From positions 1 to 43,553 of the forward strand of contig NZ_JAFFZS010000049.1 of the NCBI RefSeq assembly GCF_016921115.1: 43,553 bases of DNA, given 5' to 3'. Positions 16,600 to 24,909 of this stretch are shown piece after piece. The stretch comes from Streptomyces actuosus. Its GTDB lineage: Bacteria > Actinomycetota > Actinomycetes > Streptomycetales > Streptomycetaceae. Made by a program: the position numbers and the translations under genes. The notes beneath the pieces were generated by a model. It was not told the origin of the DNA and ran no database searches. It worked only from the letters and a program-made list of their open reading frames with translations. Each line of letters opens with the position of its first letter. The first letter of the stretch is position 1.

Positions 16600-17272
16600 T
16601 GGGCAGCCCCACGACACGCCAGCTGCCGTCGGCGCCGCGGCGCAGCTTGAGGGCCACCTGCTCTTCGGACTCGGTGACGGGCCCCTTGGCCGGCGACTCC
16701 TTCAGCTTGTAGATCACGCGCGCGAAGCTGGAGTCCTCGCTGGGGGCAGGCGCTCCGTCCGGCAGCGACACCCGCAGAACCGTCACGGTCACCTGGACCT
16801 GGCGGTCCTTCCAGCTCAGCCACTGTTGCGTGCCGGCGCTGCCGCTGGTGTGGGTGCGCAGGTCCTCGGCGAGGTCCCCGGCGGCGTAGGCGGCGGCACG
16901 CCTGGATGCGTCGTCGAACGACGAGTCCCGGCCCGGCCGGGCGTCGTGGCTGGCCCATGCCGTCGTGAAGGCCCGGGCCACTTCGTCGACCGGCGCTGGA
17001 ACCGACGCCGGGTCGGGGTCCGGTACGTCATGAGACCCGGACGGTTCGGCATTGGGCGAGGCCTCGGCTGGGGGTGTGTCGTCCTTGCCGTTCCCGACCG
17101 CTGCGCTGGATGGCGCGGTCGTACGCGGAGCCGATCCGGAGCCGGCGGGACGCTCGCCTCCACCGAGTCCGAGGAGCAGGGCGACACCAACAGCTGCCAG
17201 GACAGCCGCAGCGACGAACAGCGCGATCGTCCCGCGCTGAGCACGTACACGCGCGGCATCGGTTTTGGGCAT
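16592..17272 (-). CDS. Membrane-anchored conjugation protein, NTF2/VirB8-like shape
   Basis: The protein has 226 residues. A short basic N-terminus (MPKTDAARVRAQRG) is followed by a single membrane helix (residues 15-37), a Ser/Pro/Asp-rich linker and a C-terminal domain. That domain runs from a helix (VDEVARAFTTAWASHD) into a series of beta strands (VQVTVTVLRVSLPDG, ARVIYKLKES, QVALKLRRGADGSWRVVGLP). This is the order of NTF2-like domains in VirB8/TcpC proteins, and suggests a shorter paralogue of the TcpC-like protein at 23.3 kb. ATG at 17272 follows GGGGGA. Coupled to the wall hydrolase by an eight-base overlap. Confidence 0.65.
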   Translation of the reverse strand: MPKTDAARVRAQRGTIALFVAAAVLAAVGVALLLGLGGGERPAGSGSAPRTTAPSSAAVGNGKDDTPPAEASPNAEPSGSHDVPDPDPASVPAPVDEVARAFTTAWASHDARPGRDSSFDDASRRAAAYAAGDLAEDLRTHTSGSAGTQQWLSWKDRQVQVTVTVLRVSLPDGAPAPSEDSSFARVIYKLKESPAKGPVTESEEQVALKLRRGADGSWRVVGLPNV

Positions 17273-17311
17273 GGAGGTCCCCCGTGAGGTGGTTCTGGTG
17301 CGGTGATCTGG

Positions 17312-17340
17312 GCGGCCGGGACCTTGGAGGTCCCGGCCGC
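17312..17340 (-). terminator. Perfect 12-bp hairpin within the secretion operon
   Basis: GCGGCCGGGACC, five-base loop, then its exact reverse complement. It sits eight bases past the stop of the VirB6-like gene and upstream of the gene starting at 17272. As no new promoter is evident, it may attenuate transcription rather than end it. Confidence 0.7.
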
Positions 17341-17347
17341 GCCCCGG

Positions 17348-19780
17348 CTACGGCCGGGGCCTGGGCGGGCCGGGCGGCCGGGTGGCTCGCCGGATGGCCC
17401 GAGGCGGACCAGACGGCTTGGCCGGCGGTTTCGGCGGTGCAGGGGTGGGCGGGGTCGGCATCTTCGGCACCGCCGCCGGCCCGGCGGCCGGGGGCTTCAC
17501 CGAACCTGGCGTCTTCGTGCCGGCTGTCGTGGTCGCGGGCTTGCCGGGTGTCTTGGCTCCGGCCGCCGTCGGCGCGCCCCCAGGAGTCTTCGGCGCGATG
17601 GCGCCGGCTCGCGGGCCGGGAGGAGTCGCGGCCCTGGGGTTCGACTGGATCTGTGCCAGGCCGAGGTTGACCTGCGCCTTCGTGCCTTGCTTCGCGACGA
17701 ACTTGCCGGCCGTGGCGACGTTGCGCTTGTACTCGGCGCCGAAGTCCTTGGCCTCCTGGACCTTCTTGTCGATGGTGCGTTCCTTGACGGCCTTGAGCTG
17801 GTCGCGCACCTGCCCGGCCCGGGCGGTGGCCGCAGCGGCGCCCCGCTTGGTCGCGGCGACGCCGCGGGGAATGCCCACCGGCGCGCCGACGGTGGCCATG
17901 AAGGCGAACTTGGTTGCCTTCGCGCCGTACTTGGCGGTGGCGGCGGCCGCTTTGCCGGTGGCCATGGTGGCCCTGCCGCCCCGGGTCTGGGACATCTTGT
18001 TCGCGGCGGCCGTGGCCAACCGCTTCTTCAGGGTCTGCTTGGCCGCCTGCTGTGCCGCGACCTTTGCGGCCGCGCTCGCGCCGCCGGTGCCCACGGCTGC
18101 GGCGGCGTTGGTGGCGAGCCGGGCCGCGGTTCGCAGTCGGCTGGCCTTGCGGTTGGCCTGCGGCGAGCCGACCCAGGCGTTCTTGGCGGCCTTCATGCCC
18201 TGGCCGACGGGCCTGCTCACGCGCCGGGCCTCGCTGCGGGCCTCGCCCCACATCTGCTTCAGGCCGGGGGCGGTCTCGGCATAGCGGCCGGGGCTGTTGA
18301 ACACCGAGCGGCGGGATCCGCCGACGCGGGCGTTGACGAGCTTGCGGTTGAGGTTGACCGCGATGCTCTGCGCGGTCTGCTTGATGCGCTTGTGGCCGGC
18401 CAGACCGGCGACGGCGGTGACGTCGATGACGATGAATTTGACGGCGAGGACGTCGCCGGTGTCCGCGTCGATGAGGGCCAGGACGATCAGGATGAAGATC
18501 GCCAGGAAGAGGATGGAGATGATGACGCCGAGGACTGCCTTGGTGATCGCGGAGAACCAGCGCCACAGGGTGGCGCGGCCGCCGCCGGGCAGGATGCCGG
18601 CGGTGAGGGCCCAGTGGCCGCGGATCGCCTCGAAGGCCAGCCAGCCCTGCGCGGTGAGGAACGTGCCGGTGACCAGGATCATGAGGATGGCCACGATGAC
18701 GGCGGCGATCGCGACGAACAGAGCGGAGAAGGCGAGGTCGGCGGAGGCCCGCTTGGCCTTGGGCTTCACGTCCCCGCACGCGGCCTCGAACTTCTTCGAG
18801 TTCTCGGTGAGCTGCCCGATGAAGTTCGTGTCGTAGATCGAGTCCATCATCGCGGCGTCCCAGTAGTTCATCCCGAGCTGGTCGAGGTTGAACTCGGCGA
18901 GCTTGAACTCGCGGAACGCCTTGTCGCACTGTCCGTCGAAGGTCTGCCCGTACACCATGAGCTGGTTGGGCTTGACGATGAACGCCTCCACGAGGGCGTC
19001 AGTGATCGGCTTCGCCACGTTGTTGGGGTCGGCGCTGCCCTTGGCGCTCGCCGGGTCGTCGGCCAGCACGATGGAGGCGACCTCCAGAGTGAAGTCCTTC
19101 GACTTCCCCACCAGGCCTCCCTCCGAGAGCAGCATGGTGGAGCCCTGCGGCTGAGCCTGGTCGTGCTGGCCGAGCAGCACTTGGGCCGGCGAGACGAGCA
19201 CGGTGGTGGTCAGTGCGGCGACGACGAGGGAGACCCCGATCTCGGCGAAGCCTCGTGAGCGCTCCTTGAAGAGGATCAGCCAGCCGCAGTAGAAGCCGGC
19301 GAACGTCAGGAACAGGCCGGGGAGCCCCAACCTGTCGATGACCTGGTTCTTGATGGTGCTGGAGATGTCCTCGACGGGGCCGACCATGACCTTGGCCAGT
19401 CCGAAGTTCAGAGCCCACTTGATCAGCCAGCAGGTGAAGCCGATGACCCACTTCGAGACGCCGAAGAGCAGCTGGGCGACGATGTTCCAGATCTTGAGGT
19501 CGATGTCCTTCCAGCCACCGGTATCCGTTTTGACGGTGTAGGAGCTGATCGGGACGCCGTCCTTGTCGGTGACGTTGAACGGCTGGAGCAAGCCGTCGCT
19601 ACCGTCCTTCGGCTTCTGGTTCAGGTTCTTGCCGGCCGGGCCCGCAGCCGGCGCGGAGGTGCTGGGCGAAGGCGACGGGTCTGCCGTGGCCGCAGGGGCC
19701 AGCACCACGGTGAACAGGGCCACCAGGACGGCGATCAGACCGAGGCGCCGCTTGATCCCCCTTCGCTGTATGCGGCTCAT
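17348..19780 (-). CDS. VirB6/TrbL-like polytopic membrane protein
   Basis: The protein has 810 residues. A signal-like N-terminus (RRLGLIAVLVALFTVVLAPAA, cleavage possible after ATA) precedes an extracellular segment. Hydrophobic helices follow near residues 95-120, 150-175, 180-205, 350-380 and 410-450, including FLTFAGFYCGWLILF and ISILFLAIFILIVLALI. The C-terminal 330 residues are Ala/Lys/Arg-rich, then Pro/Thr-rich, probably cytoplasmic. This layout matches the VirB6/TrbL-type inner-membrane channel subunit of Gram-positive type IV secretion systems, and it lies immediately downstream of VirB4 with an ATGA overlap. Sequence identity to named families was not testable here. Confidence 0.75.
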   Translation of the reverse strand: MSRIQRRGIKRRLGLIAVLVALFTVVLAPAATADPSPSPSTSAPAAGPAGKNLNQKPKDGSDGLLQPFNVTDKDGVPISSYTVKTDTGGWKDIDLKIWNIVAQLLFGVSKWVIGFTCWLIKWALNFGLAKVMVGPVEDISSTIKNQVIDRLGLPGLFLTFAGFYCGWLILFKERSRGFAEIGVSLVVAALTTTVLVSPAQVLLGQHDQAQPQGSTMLLSEGGLVGKSKDFTLEVASIVLADDPASAKGSADPNNVAKPITDALVEAFIVKPNQLMVYGQTFDGQCDKAFREFKLAEFNLDQLGMNYWDAAMMDSIYDTNFIGQLTENSKKFEAACGDVKPKAKRASADLAFSALFVAIAAVIVAILMILVTGTFLTAQGWLAFEAIRGHWALTAGILPGGGRATLWRWFSAITKAVLGVIISILFLAIFILIVLALIDADTGDVLAVKFIVIDVTAVAGLAGHKRIKQTAQSIAVNLNRKLVNARVGGSRRSVFNSPGRYAETAPGLKQMWGEARSEARRVSRPVGQGMKAAKNAWVGSPQANRKASRLRTAARLATNAAAAVGTGGASAAAKVAAQQAAKQTLKKRLATAAANKMSQTRGGRATMATGKAAAATAKYGAKATKFAFMATVGAPVGIPRGVAATKRGAAAATARAGQVRDQLKAVKERTIDKKVQEAKDFGAEYKRNVATAGKFVAKQGTKAQVNLGLAQIQSNPRAATPPGPRAGAIAPKTPGGAPTAAGAKTPGKPATTTAGTKTPGSVKPPAAGPAAVPKMPTPPTPAPPKPPAKPSGPPRAIRRATRPPGPPRPRP

Positions 19781-22380
19781 GCGAGGGCTCCGTCCGCCTC
19801 GGCGAACTCCACGGCCTCGTCGTCCTCCTCGGCGCCCTGCCCAGGCGTCGTAGTGATCGCGGCGGCGGCGTTCTCGTCCGCCGGGATCAGCACCTTGATC
19901 CCCGCGATCCGCTTGCGGAGGTCGCGGTAGAGGCCCTCGCCGGCCCGCAGGGCGCGCTCGGTCTCGCTGACGTTGAGCGGGGAGAGGTTCTCGGTGATGA
20001 CCTTGAGCATCTCCTCGTCAGCCGGGTCGAGATCGAGGAACTCCAGGCACCTGGCGGCCAGCGCCTTGCCGCGGTGACGGAAGACGAAGATGTGGGACAA
20101 CAGCGCCCGGATCTTGTCGCCGATCTCCGACTTCGGGCCGATGTCATACGGGTCGTGCGAGCCTGCGAAAGCGCCGGCGTTGTGCTTGCGGCCGTCGGCG
20201 ATGAGCTCGAGCAGCAGGTTGGAGCCCTCCGCGGACGAGGTGAGCCACCAGCACTCGTCGAGGAAGACGCCGGCGAACTCGTTCGGGTCGGCGAACGCGA
20301 TCTCCCGGCAGAGCGCCGTCATCAGGTACATCAGCCGCCAACCGAAGCGCTTTTCGACCTCCAGGCTCGGGAGGCGGTGCTCGGAGAGCTCCTCCTTGGT
20401 GGGCAGGCCCAGGCGGTCGACGGCGAAGACGATGCTGTCGGCGTCGGTGATCCGTACGACCGGCAGCGTGGGGTCGAAGATGACGCGGCCGAGGTCCTTC
20501 TTCGCCAGCGACCGCAGCTTGCGCACGAGTTCGGAGGCGGCGGCGCGGACCGCGTTGTCGTTCGGCTCCTCCGGGTCGGGCGTGCGGGCCCGGTCGGCGA
20601 GCGTGTCCATCAGCGCGGTCATGCTGGGCTTGGGCCCGAGCCGGGTGGCCTCGATCGCCTCGGCGAGGGTGATGCCCTCGATGCTCATCGAGCCGATGTC
20701 CAGGAGCGGGGTGAGGAAGGACTCGGTGTAGCGGGCGGCGCGCGGGCCGCGGAAGACGCGCAGGGGGTCGAGGGAGACGCCGGCGTTCTCGTCGACGTTG
20801 ATGATCTGGGTCGTGCCGGGGCAGGCGTTCGCGAATCGCGACCACTCCTGCTGCGGGGTGCGGTCGATGACCAGGGCGCGGCCGCGGGAGTTCCTCTGGC
20901 CGGCGCGGTGGCCGGTGGTGAGGATCGAGTACATCGCGCACTTCATCGCGACGGACTTTCCGGAGCCGAGCTCGCCGACGAACGCGGCGGATGCCGAGGC
21001 GTTGACGCGGGGGCCGTGGGAGAAGTCGACCAGAACGGGGCGGACGCCGCCGCCGTTGAGCTGGAGGCCGAAGAGGCTGCCGGAGTCGTCGCCCAGGCCA
21101 GCGCCGCAGAACGGCATCGACATGGCGAAGTCCCTGGCCAGCAGGTACTGGGTGTAGTCGAGCATGGGCCCCGGGGTCTTGGTACCGGGCAGCATGCCGT
21201 GGAAGAGCGCGACCTGGTCGCCGGTGGGCCTCACGAGCGTGTAGTCGTTGCCGCCGAAGTGGTTGGCCAGCGACGTCGCCTTCTCGTCGGCTTCCTCGGG
21301 GGTGGTTCCCCACACGCAGGTGGCGACGGTGGCGCGGATCTCGACCTCGGTGCTGGAGGCGGTGAGCCGGTCGCGGTACTCGTCCAGGGCGAAGGACGCC
21401 TTGTCGAGGGAGGCAGGCACACCGGAGGTTTCCCCGTCGTATTCGCCGCGCTGGTGGGCGAGCTCGCGCTGCTGGCGCCGGCTCTTCGGCTCTGCCTTCG
21501 AGCCGGACTCGACGTGCAGCCGGACGGCCCAGTCCACGGGGAAGTTGAACTCGTCCAGCGCCGCCAGGTACTCGCTGCCGGGGAAGCGGAAGGCTTCGGG
21601 CATCTCGCTGAGCACGCAGAACGCCTGGTAGGAGTCGCCGTGTTCGCTGGTGGCGCGCAGGTAGCGGCGCTTGAAGGGGTTGGTCGGGCCCTTGGAGGCC
21701 CGGGTACCGCGGCCGCCCTCGTCCAGGATCACCTGGGTGTGGGCGGTCACCGTGTGCCCGCGGCCGCGCAGGGCGCGCGGTGCGCCGTCCTCGGGAAGGA
21801 GCGGCTCGCTCAGGCCTCGGCGGGCGCTGTGCCCGTAGATCCACAGGATCTCCGCCTCGGTGGCCGGCCGCATCTTGATGCCGGAGGGCCAGCCGGCCGC
21901 CAGGCGGTTGGCCTGCTCCAGGCGCTGGCGCTCCTCGGCGAGGGAGATCGGGGCGACCGGCAGGCCGAGTGCGCCCATGACCTCGACCTGGAGGGAGGAC
22001 AGGACCGCCCGGCTGCTCTGCTTGAAGTCGAGGTGGGGCAGGGGGACGGCGAGGAAGTCGACGCGGCCGGTGAGTTCGAGGTCCTGGAGCTGGTCGAGGA
22101 CCTTCAGTGCCAGGTCGACGTACTCGGGGGAGGCGTCGAGGTCGACGCCGGCGGTCATGCGGGTGACGACCGACGCGGCGTCGACGCTCGGGCACAGGCT
22201 GAGCAGGAGGGCCTCGCCCCGAAGGGATTTGAAGAGGGCTTCCAGGGAGTCCAGCCGCTCACGCTTCGTGGACTTGCTGGCGTGGGTGTAGTTCTCGGTG
22301 TCGACGCGCCACACCGCCCACACGGTGGCGGCGGTGGTCCAGATGAGGTGGCCGCTGATGTGCCGGACGGGGAGACGCAT
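19777..22380 (-). CDS. VirB4-type conjugation ATPase
   Basis: The protein has 867 residues. Walker A is VGELGSGKSVAMK near residue 470. Walker B is AGVFLDECWWL near 707, followed by IADGRKHNAGAFAGSHDPYD, the hallmark motor region of VirB4/TraC ATPases. The N-terminal half matches the substrate-channel domain (SLEALFKSLRGEALLLSLCPS; DWAVRLHVESG). It energises assembly of the type IV channel at the membrane. AAGGA lies seven bases upstream of the ATG at 22380. The preceding gene is a small two-helix membrane protein, as VirB3 precedes VirB4 in many systems. The stop overlaps the VirB6-like start (ATGA). Confidence 0.88.
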   Translation of the reverse strand: MRLPVRHISGHLIWTTAATVWAVWRVDTENYTHASKSTKRERLDSLEALFKSLRGEALLLSLCPSVDAASVVTRMTAGVDLDASPEYVDLALKVLDQLQDLELTGRVDFLAVPLPHLDFKQSSRAVLSSLQVEVMGALGLPVAPISLAEERQRLEQANRLAAGWPSGIKMRPATEAEILWIYGHSARRGLSEPLLPEDGAPRALRGRGHTVTAHTQVILDEGGRGTRASKGPTNPFKRRYLRATSEHGDSYQAFCVLSEMPEAFRFPGSEYLAALDEFNFPVDWAVRLHVESGSKAEPKSRRQQRELAHQRGEYDGETSGVPASLDKASFALDEYRDRLTASSTEVEIRATVATCVWGTTPEEADEKATSLANHFGGNDYTLVRPTGDQVALFHGMLPGTKTPGPMLDYTQYLLARDFAMSMPFCGAGLGDDSGSLFGLQLNGGGVRPVLVDFSHGPRVNASASAAFVGELGSGKSVAMKCAMYSILTTGHRAGQRNSRGRALVIDRTPQQEWSRFANACPGTTQIINVDENAGVSLDPLRVFRGPRAARYTESFLTPLLDIGSMSIEGITLAEAIEATRLGPKPSMTALMDTLADRARTPDPEEPNDNAVRAAASELVRKLRSLAKKDLGRVIFDPTLPVVRITDADSIVFAVDRLGLPTKEELSEHRLPSLEVEKRFGWRLMYLMTALCREIAFADPNEFAGVFLDECWWLTSSAEGSNLLLELIADGRKHNAGAFAGSHDPYDIGPKSEIGDKIRALLSHIFVFRHRGKALAARCLEFLDLDPADEEMLKVITENLSPLNVSETERALRAGEGLYRDLRKRIAGIKVLIPADENAAAAITTTPGQGAEEDDEAVEFAEADGALA

Positions 22381-22422
22381 GGGTTCTTCCTTCTGTGCTG
22401 GTGGTGATGACGAGACGGTTCG

Positions 22423-22986
22423 TCACTGCTCGTCGAGGGAGGCCAACAGGGCCTGCAGCCCGGTCTTGGGTTCCGACCGGGCCGCCGCGGCCGCGGCTGG
22501 CATCGGTACCGGGCGGGCTGTGCGCCGGGCTACGGGAGCGGGCACCGGGGCGGGCTTGGCGGCGGCCGCCGGGGCGGGCCGCTCGGCGGACCGGACGCGC
22601 ACCGTGCAGGTGGCGGTCGCCAGTCGCGGTCGAGCGACCCGCTGCGGCTTGCCGGCCAGACGTCCCTGGGCCGGAGTGGAGGAGTAGATGAGCAGGCTGC
22701 GCACGGCGCGTGCCGGGTCCCGGCCGTCGAGCCGCGCGTACCGCAGCACCCAGGCCAGGCCCCAGGGGATCAGTGCCATGAGGATGAAGTTCATGGCGCC
22801 GAAGTGGGCCCACAGGTCCCGGGTCATGACGAGGAGCCCGAAGCTGATCACCATGGTCATGACCTGGGTGATCGTGTAGGGCCCTCCCGGGAGCCGGCCG
22901 GCTCCCGGGAGCTTGCCGATGACCAGCGGGTGCTTACGGGCTCGCGTGTACGAGTGCCCGATCAGCTCCTCCTCCGAGGCGCTCAC
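22423..22986 (-). CDS. VirB3/TcpE-like small membrane protein
   Basis: The protein has 187 residues. It starts MSASEEELIGHSYTRARKHPLVIGKLPG and has two adjacent membrane helices (about residues 38-56 and 62-84: ITQVMTMVISFGLLVM; FILMALIPWGLAWVLRYA). A C-terminal Ala/Pro-rich soluble tail follows. The short two-helix body directly before VirB4 is the usual size, topology and position of VirB3/TcpE/PrgI-type proteins. The assignment rests on that rather than on sequence motifs. Its ATG overlaps the upstream stop (ATGA), so it is translated together with the pilin-like protein. Confidence 0.62.
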   Translation of the reverse strand: MSASEEELIGHSYTRARKHPLVIGKLPGAGRLPGGPYTITQVMTMVISFGLLVMTRDLWAHFGAMNFILMALIPWGLAWVLRYARLDGRDPARAVRSLLIYSSTPAQGRLAGKPQRVARPRLATATCTVRVRSAERPAPAAAAKPAPVPAPVARRTARPVPMPAAAAAARSEPKTGLQALLASLDEQ

Positions 22987-23324
22987 GAGACCCGCCAGCC
23001 CTCACCCGCCATAGCGGGGGCGTCGCCGGTGACGTGGACGACGGACACCGACGCTGCGGTGTCGTCGATCTCGGAGCCGACCTTGGTCTTGAGGACGTTG
23101 AGGTTGCTGATGCCCCAGAGCACGAGGGCGGCCAGGACGAAGGCGACGAGGGTGCCGACGAAGGACCGGGTCTTCCACCAGGCCATCAGCACGGCGATGA
23201 TCGCCATGAGGGCGGCCACGGCGAGGACCAGCGTGCGGACCTGCCCCGTCTTGGTGTTGGCCCAGTCGAGGACGTCGCCGGCGAGGACGACGTGGTCGGG
23301 GTTGGCTGCTGCCAGAGTGCGCAT
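22983..23324 (-). CDS. VirB2/TcpD-like small membrane protein
   Basis: The protein has 113 residues with two hydrophobic helices (about residues 30-48 and 54-74: TLVLAVAALMAIIAVLMAWW; FVGTLVAFVLAALVLWGI) joined by a very short loop. This is the shape of VirB2-type pilins and TcpD-like subunits. The position, just before the VirB3-like and VirB4 genes, agrees. There is no cleavable signal, so a non-pilus membrane subunit is equally possible. ATG 23324 has GAGGA eight bases upstream. Coupled to the next gene by ATGA. Confidence 0.6.
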   Translation of the reverse strand: MRTLAAANPDHVVLAGDVLDWANTKTGQVRTLVLAVAALMAIIAVLMAWWKTRSFVGTLVAFVLAALVLWGISNLNVLKTKVGSEIDDTAASVSVVHVTGDAPAMAGEGWRVS

Positions 23325-23340
23325 GAACGATTCCTCTTTC

Positions 23341-24462
23341 TCAGGAGTTCGACGGCGACGGCGAGTCAGATGCCGTGGCTGCGTCGGGGCTTGGGGTGGT
23401 GGTGTGCGGCGCCGCCGAGGGCGGGCTGCTCGCGCGAATAGCCGGGGCGTCGTCGACGGACGCGACCTCCCAGCGGCCGGCGCGGGACTTGAGGGTGAGC
23501 GCGTAGTTCAGCGAGACCGGGCTGCCGGCCTGGTCCGTGGCATCGACCTGGACCAGCTGGTGCAGCACCGTGCCGTCGGCCGGCACCTTCTGCTGGCCCG
23601 AGCCGGACGAGTCGTCCTGGACGCCGGTCACCTTCACCGCGGCGTACGGTGCAGGGCTGATCGGCTGGAGCCGCGTGCCGGGCGAGGTGTAGCGGTCGAG
23701 CTCGGTCGTACCGGTCAGGTAGGCGGCCAGGAATCCTCGGGCGGTCTCGACCGACGGGTCCGCGCTGCTCGACCCGCGGTCGGTCTCGTACGCCAGGCCG
23801 CCCGGCTTGAGCGCGGCCGGTGCGGCCACCTGAGCCGGCAGCGACGTCGCCGCGTAGCCAGCGGTGGCGCCCTGCTCCGTGCCGCCGGCGCCGGCCGGGC
23901 CGGTGGCCTGGATACCGACACGGAAGTACTGGACGCCCAGCCGCGTGGACTTGCCCTTGTCGTCGTGGGCGGTGACGTCGGCGGCGACGGTGACGGACCA
24001 GTAGCCGGGCTGGACCTCGCGGGAGGCGATCACGGTGGACTGCGTGGCCGTGCGGGTTCCGGGCTTGACCGCGAGCGCGACGGAGCCGGAGTAGTACGGC
24101 GCCAGGTCCCGCTCGGTGCCCTGGCCAGCCTGCAGATAGGCGGAGACGAACAGTTCAGCGAAGCCGGCCGGCCCGACCGGCGACGCCGGCGACGCCGCGG
24201 CGGCCGGTTTGGCCGCGCCCTGGGCGGGAGCGGACGAGGAGAGGAACGCGAGCGCGCCGAGGACGGGGCCGGAGACCACGAGCGCCCAGACACCGGCACG
24301 GACCAGCCGGGAGAGCCCGGCCATCTGGGCCGTGCTCGTCTTCCACCCGGTCTCATCCGGCTCGTCCGGCGTCTCCAGGGGCTCGTCGACCTCCTCGTCC
24401 CAGGCCTCCGCCTCGACGAGCTGCTTCTTGGCCGCCTTGCGCGGCCGGCGCTGCCGCTTCAC
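23341..24462 (-). CDS. TcpC-like (VirB8-type) conjugation protein
   Basis: The protein has about 373 residues. A basic N-terminus (VKRQRRPRKAAKKQ) and an acidic stretch precede one membrane helix near residues 60-80 (AGVWALVVSGPVLGALAFL). Two successive extracellular NTF2-like domains follow, as in the TcpC family (PF12642-type). The first contains FAELFVSAYLQAGQG and YWSVTVAADVTAH, the second TARGFLAAYLTGT and QKVPADGTVLHQLVQVDAT. The C-terminus is a Ser/Pro/Thr-rich tail. TcpC proteins form a ring-like membrane component of Gram-positive conjugation channels. The start chosen is the GTG at 24462, whose GTGA overlaps the previous stop; the open frame further upstream is shadow. Confidence 0.75.
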   Translation of the reverse strand: MKRQRRPRKAAKKQLVEAEAWDEEVDEPLETPDEPDETGWKTSTAQMAGLSRLVRAGVWALVVSGPVLGALAFLSSSAPAQGAAKPAAAASPASPVGPAGFAELFVSAYLQAGQGTERDLAPYYSGSVALAVKPGTRTATQSTVIASREVQPGYWSVTVAADVTAHDDKGKSTRLGVQYFRVGIQATGPAGAGGTEQGATAGYAATSLPAQVAAPAALKPGGLAYETDRGSSSADPSVETARGFLAAYLTGTTELDRYTSPGTRLQPISPAPYAAVKVTGVQDDSSGSGQQKVPADGTVLHQLVQVDATDQAGSPVSLNYALTLKSRAGRWEVASVDDAPAIRASSPPSAAPHTTTPSPDAATASDSPSPSNS

Positions 24463-24734
24463 GACGCCGTCCGCAGGGCCTGGACGGTCAGGACCGTCGA
24501 GATGCGCTCCTTGAGCTGGTCCGGCGTGCGCTGCAGCAGCACATCCCACGACGCCAGAGAGGCCTCCGACTCCTTGTCGAGGAAGGCGCGCATCTGCTCG
24601 TGCAGGTCACGGTCCATCGGCCGGCTCACCAGAGCGGCAGCGATCTTGGTCAGCTCGCGCGAGGCACGGGCCACACGGGCCTCGTCGGCGTCGAGCAGCT
24701 GTCGGCCGGTGCCGGCCGGGGACATCGTGGTCAC
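24459..24734 (-). CDS. Small helical protein heading the secretion operon
   Basis: The protein has 91 residues, is almost entirely helical and charged (DADEARVARASRELTKIAAALVSR; DLHEQMRAFLDKESEASLASWDVLL), with no membrane segment and no family I recognise. The GTG at 24734 is preceded by GGGAGA at seven bases; an internal ATG at 24725 is possible. It is the first gene after promoter element C and is coupled by GTGA to the TcpC-like gene. It may be a regulator, chaperone or channel accessory. Confidence 0.6.
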   Translation of the reverse strand: MTTMSPAGTGRQLLDADEARVARASRELTKIAAALVSRPMDRDLHEQMRAFLDKESEASLASWDVLLQRTPDQLKERISTVLTVQALRTAS

Positions 24735-24812
24735 GTCGGTTCTCCCGGAGTCGAGAAGGGGCGGGGGCGGGGATGTTCAGGTGGGGCGGAGCCGATCTGG
24801 CGGCCCTCTCGC

Positions 24813-24847
24813 CTGCTACAGGTGTTGAGAAAGCGCGCGGTGTGACA
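24813..24847 (-). promoter_or_regulatory. Class-1 bipartite promoter element, copy C
   Basis: On the minus strand TGTCACAC, 14 bp and ACACCTGTAGCAG. An A-rich GAAAAAACC tract lies just upstream. It heads the secretion-channel operon, 79 bases from the GTG at 24734. Confidence 0.75.
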
Positions 24848-24879
24848 GTGGGGCCGAGGTTTTTTCGAACGACTTCTGC

Positions 24880-24901
24880 GGCGCCCGATCCGAGGGGCGC
24901 C
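24880..24901 (-). terminator. Possible hairpin terminator after the sigma-like gene
   Basis: GGCGCCC and GGGCGCC are separated by about eight bases, just past the stop at 24910 and before element C. The stem is only seven base pairs, so this is tentative. Confidence 0.4.
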
Positions 24902-24909
24902 GGGCGCCC

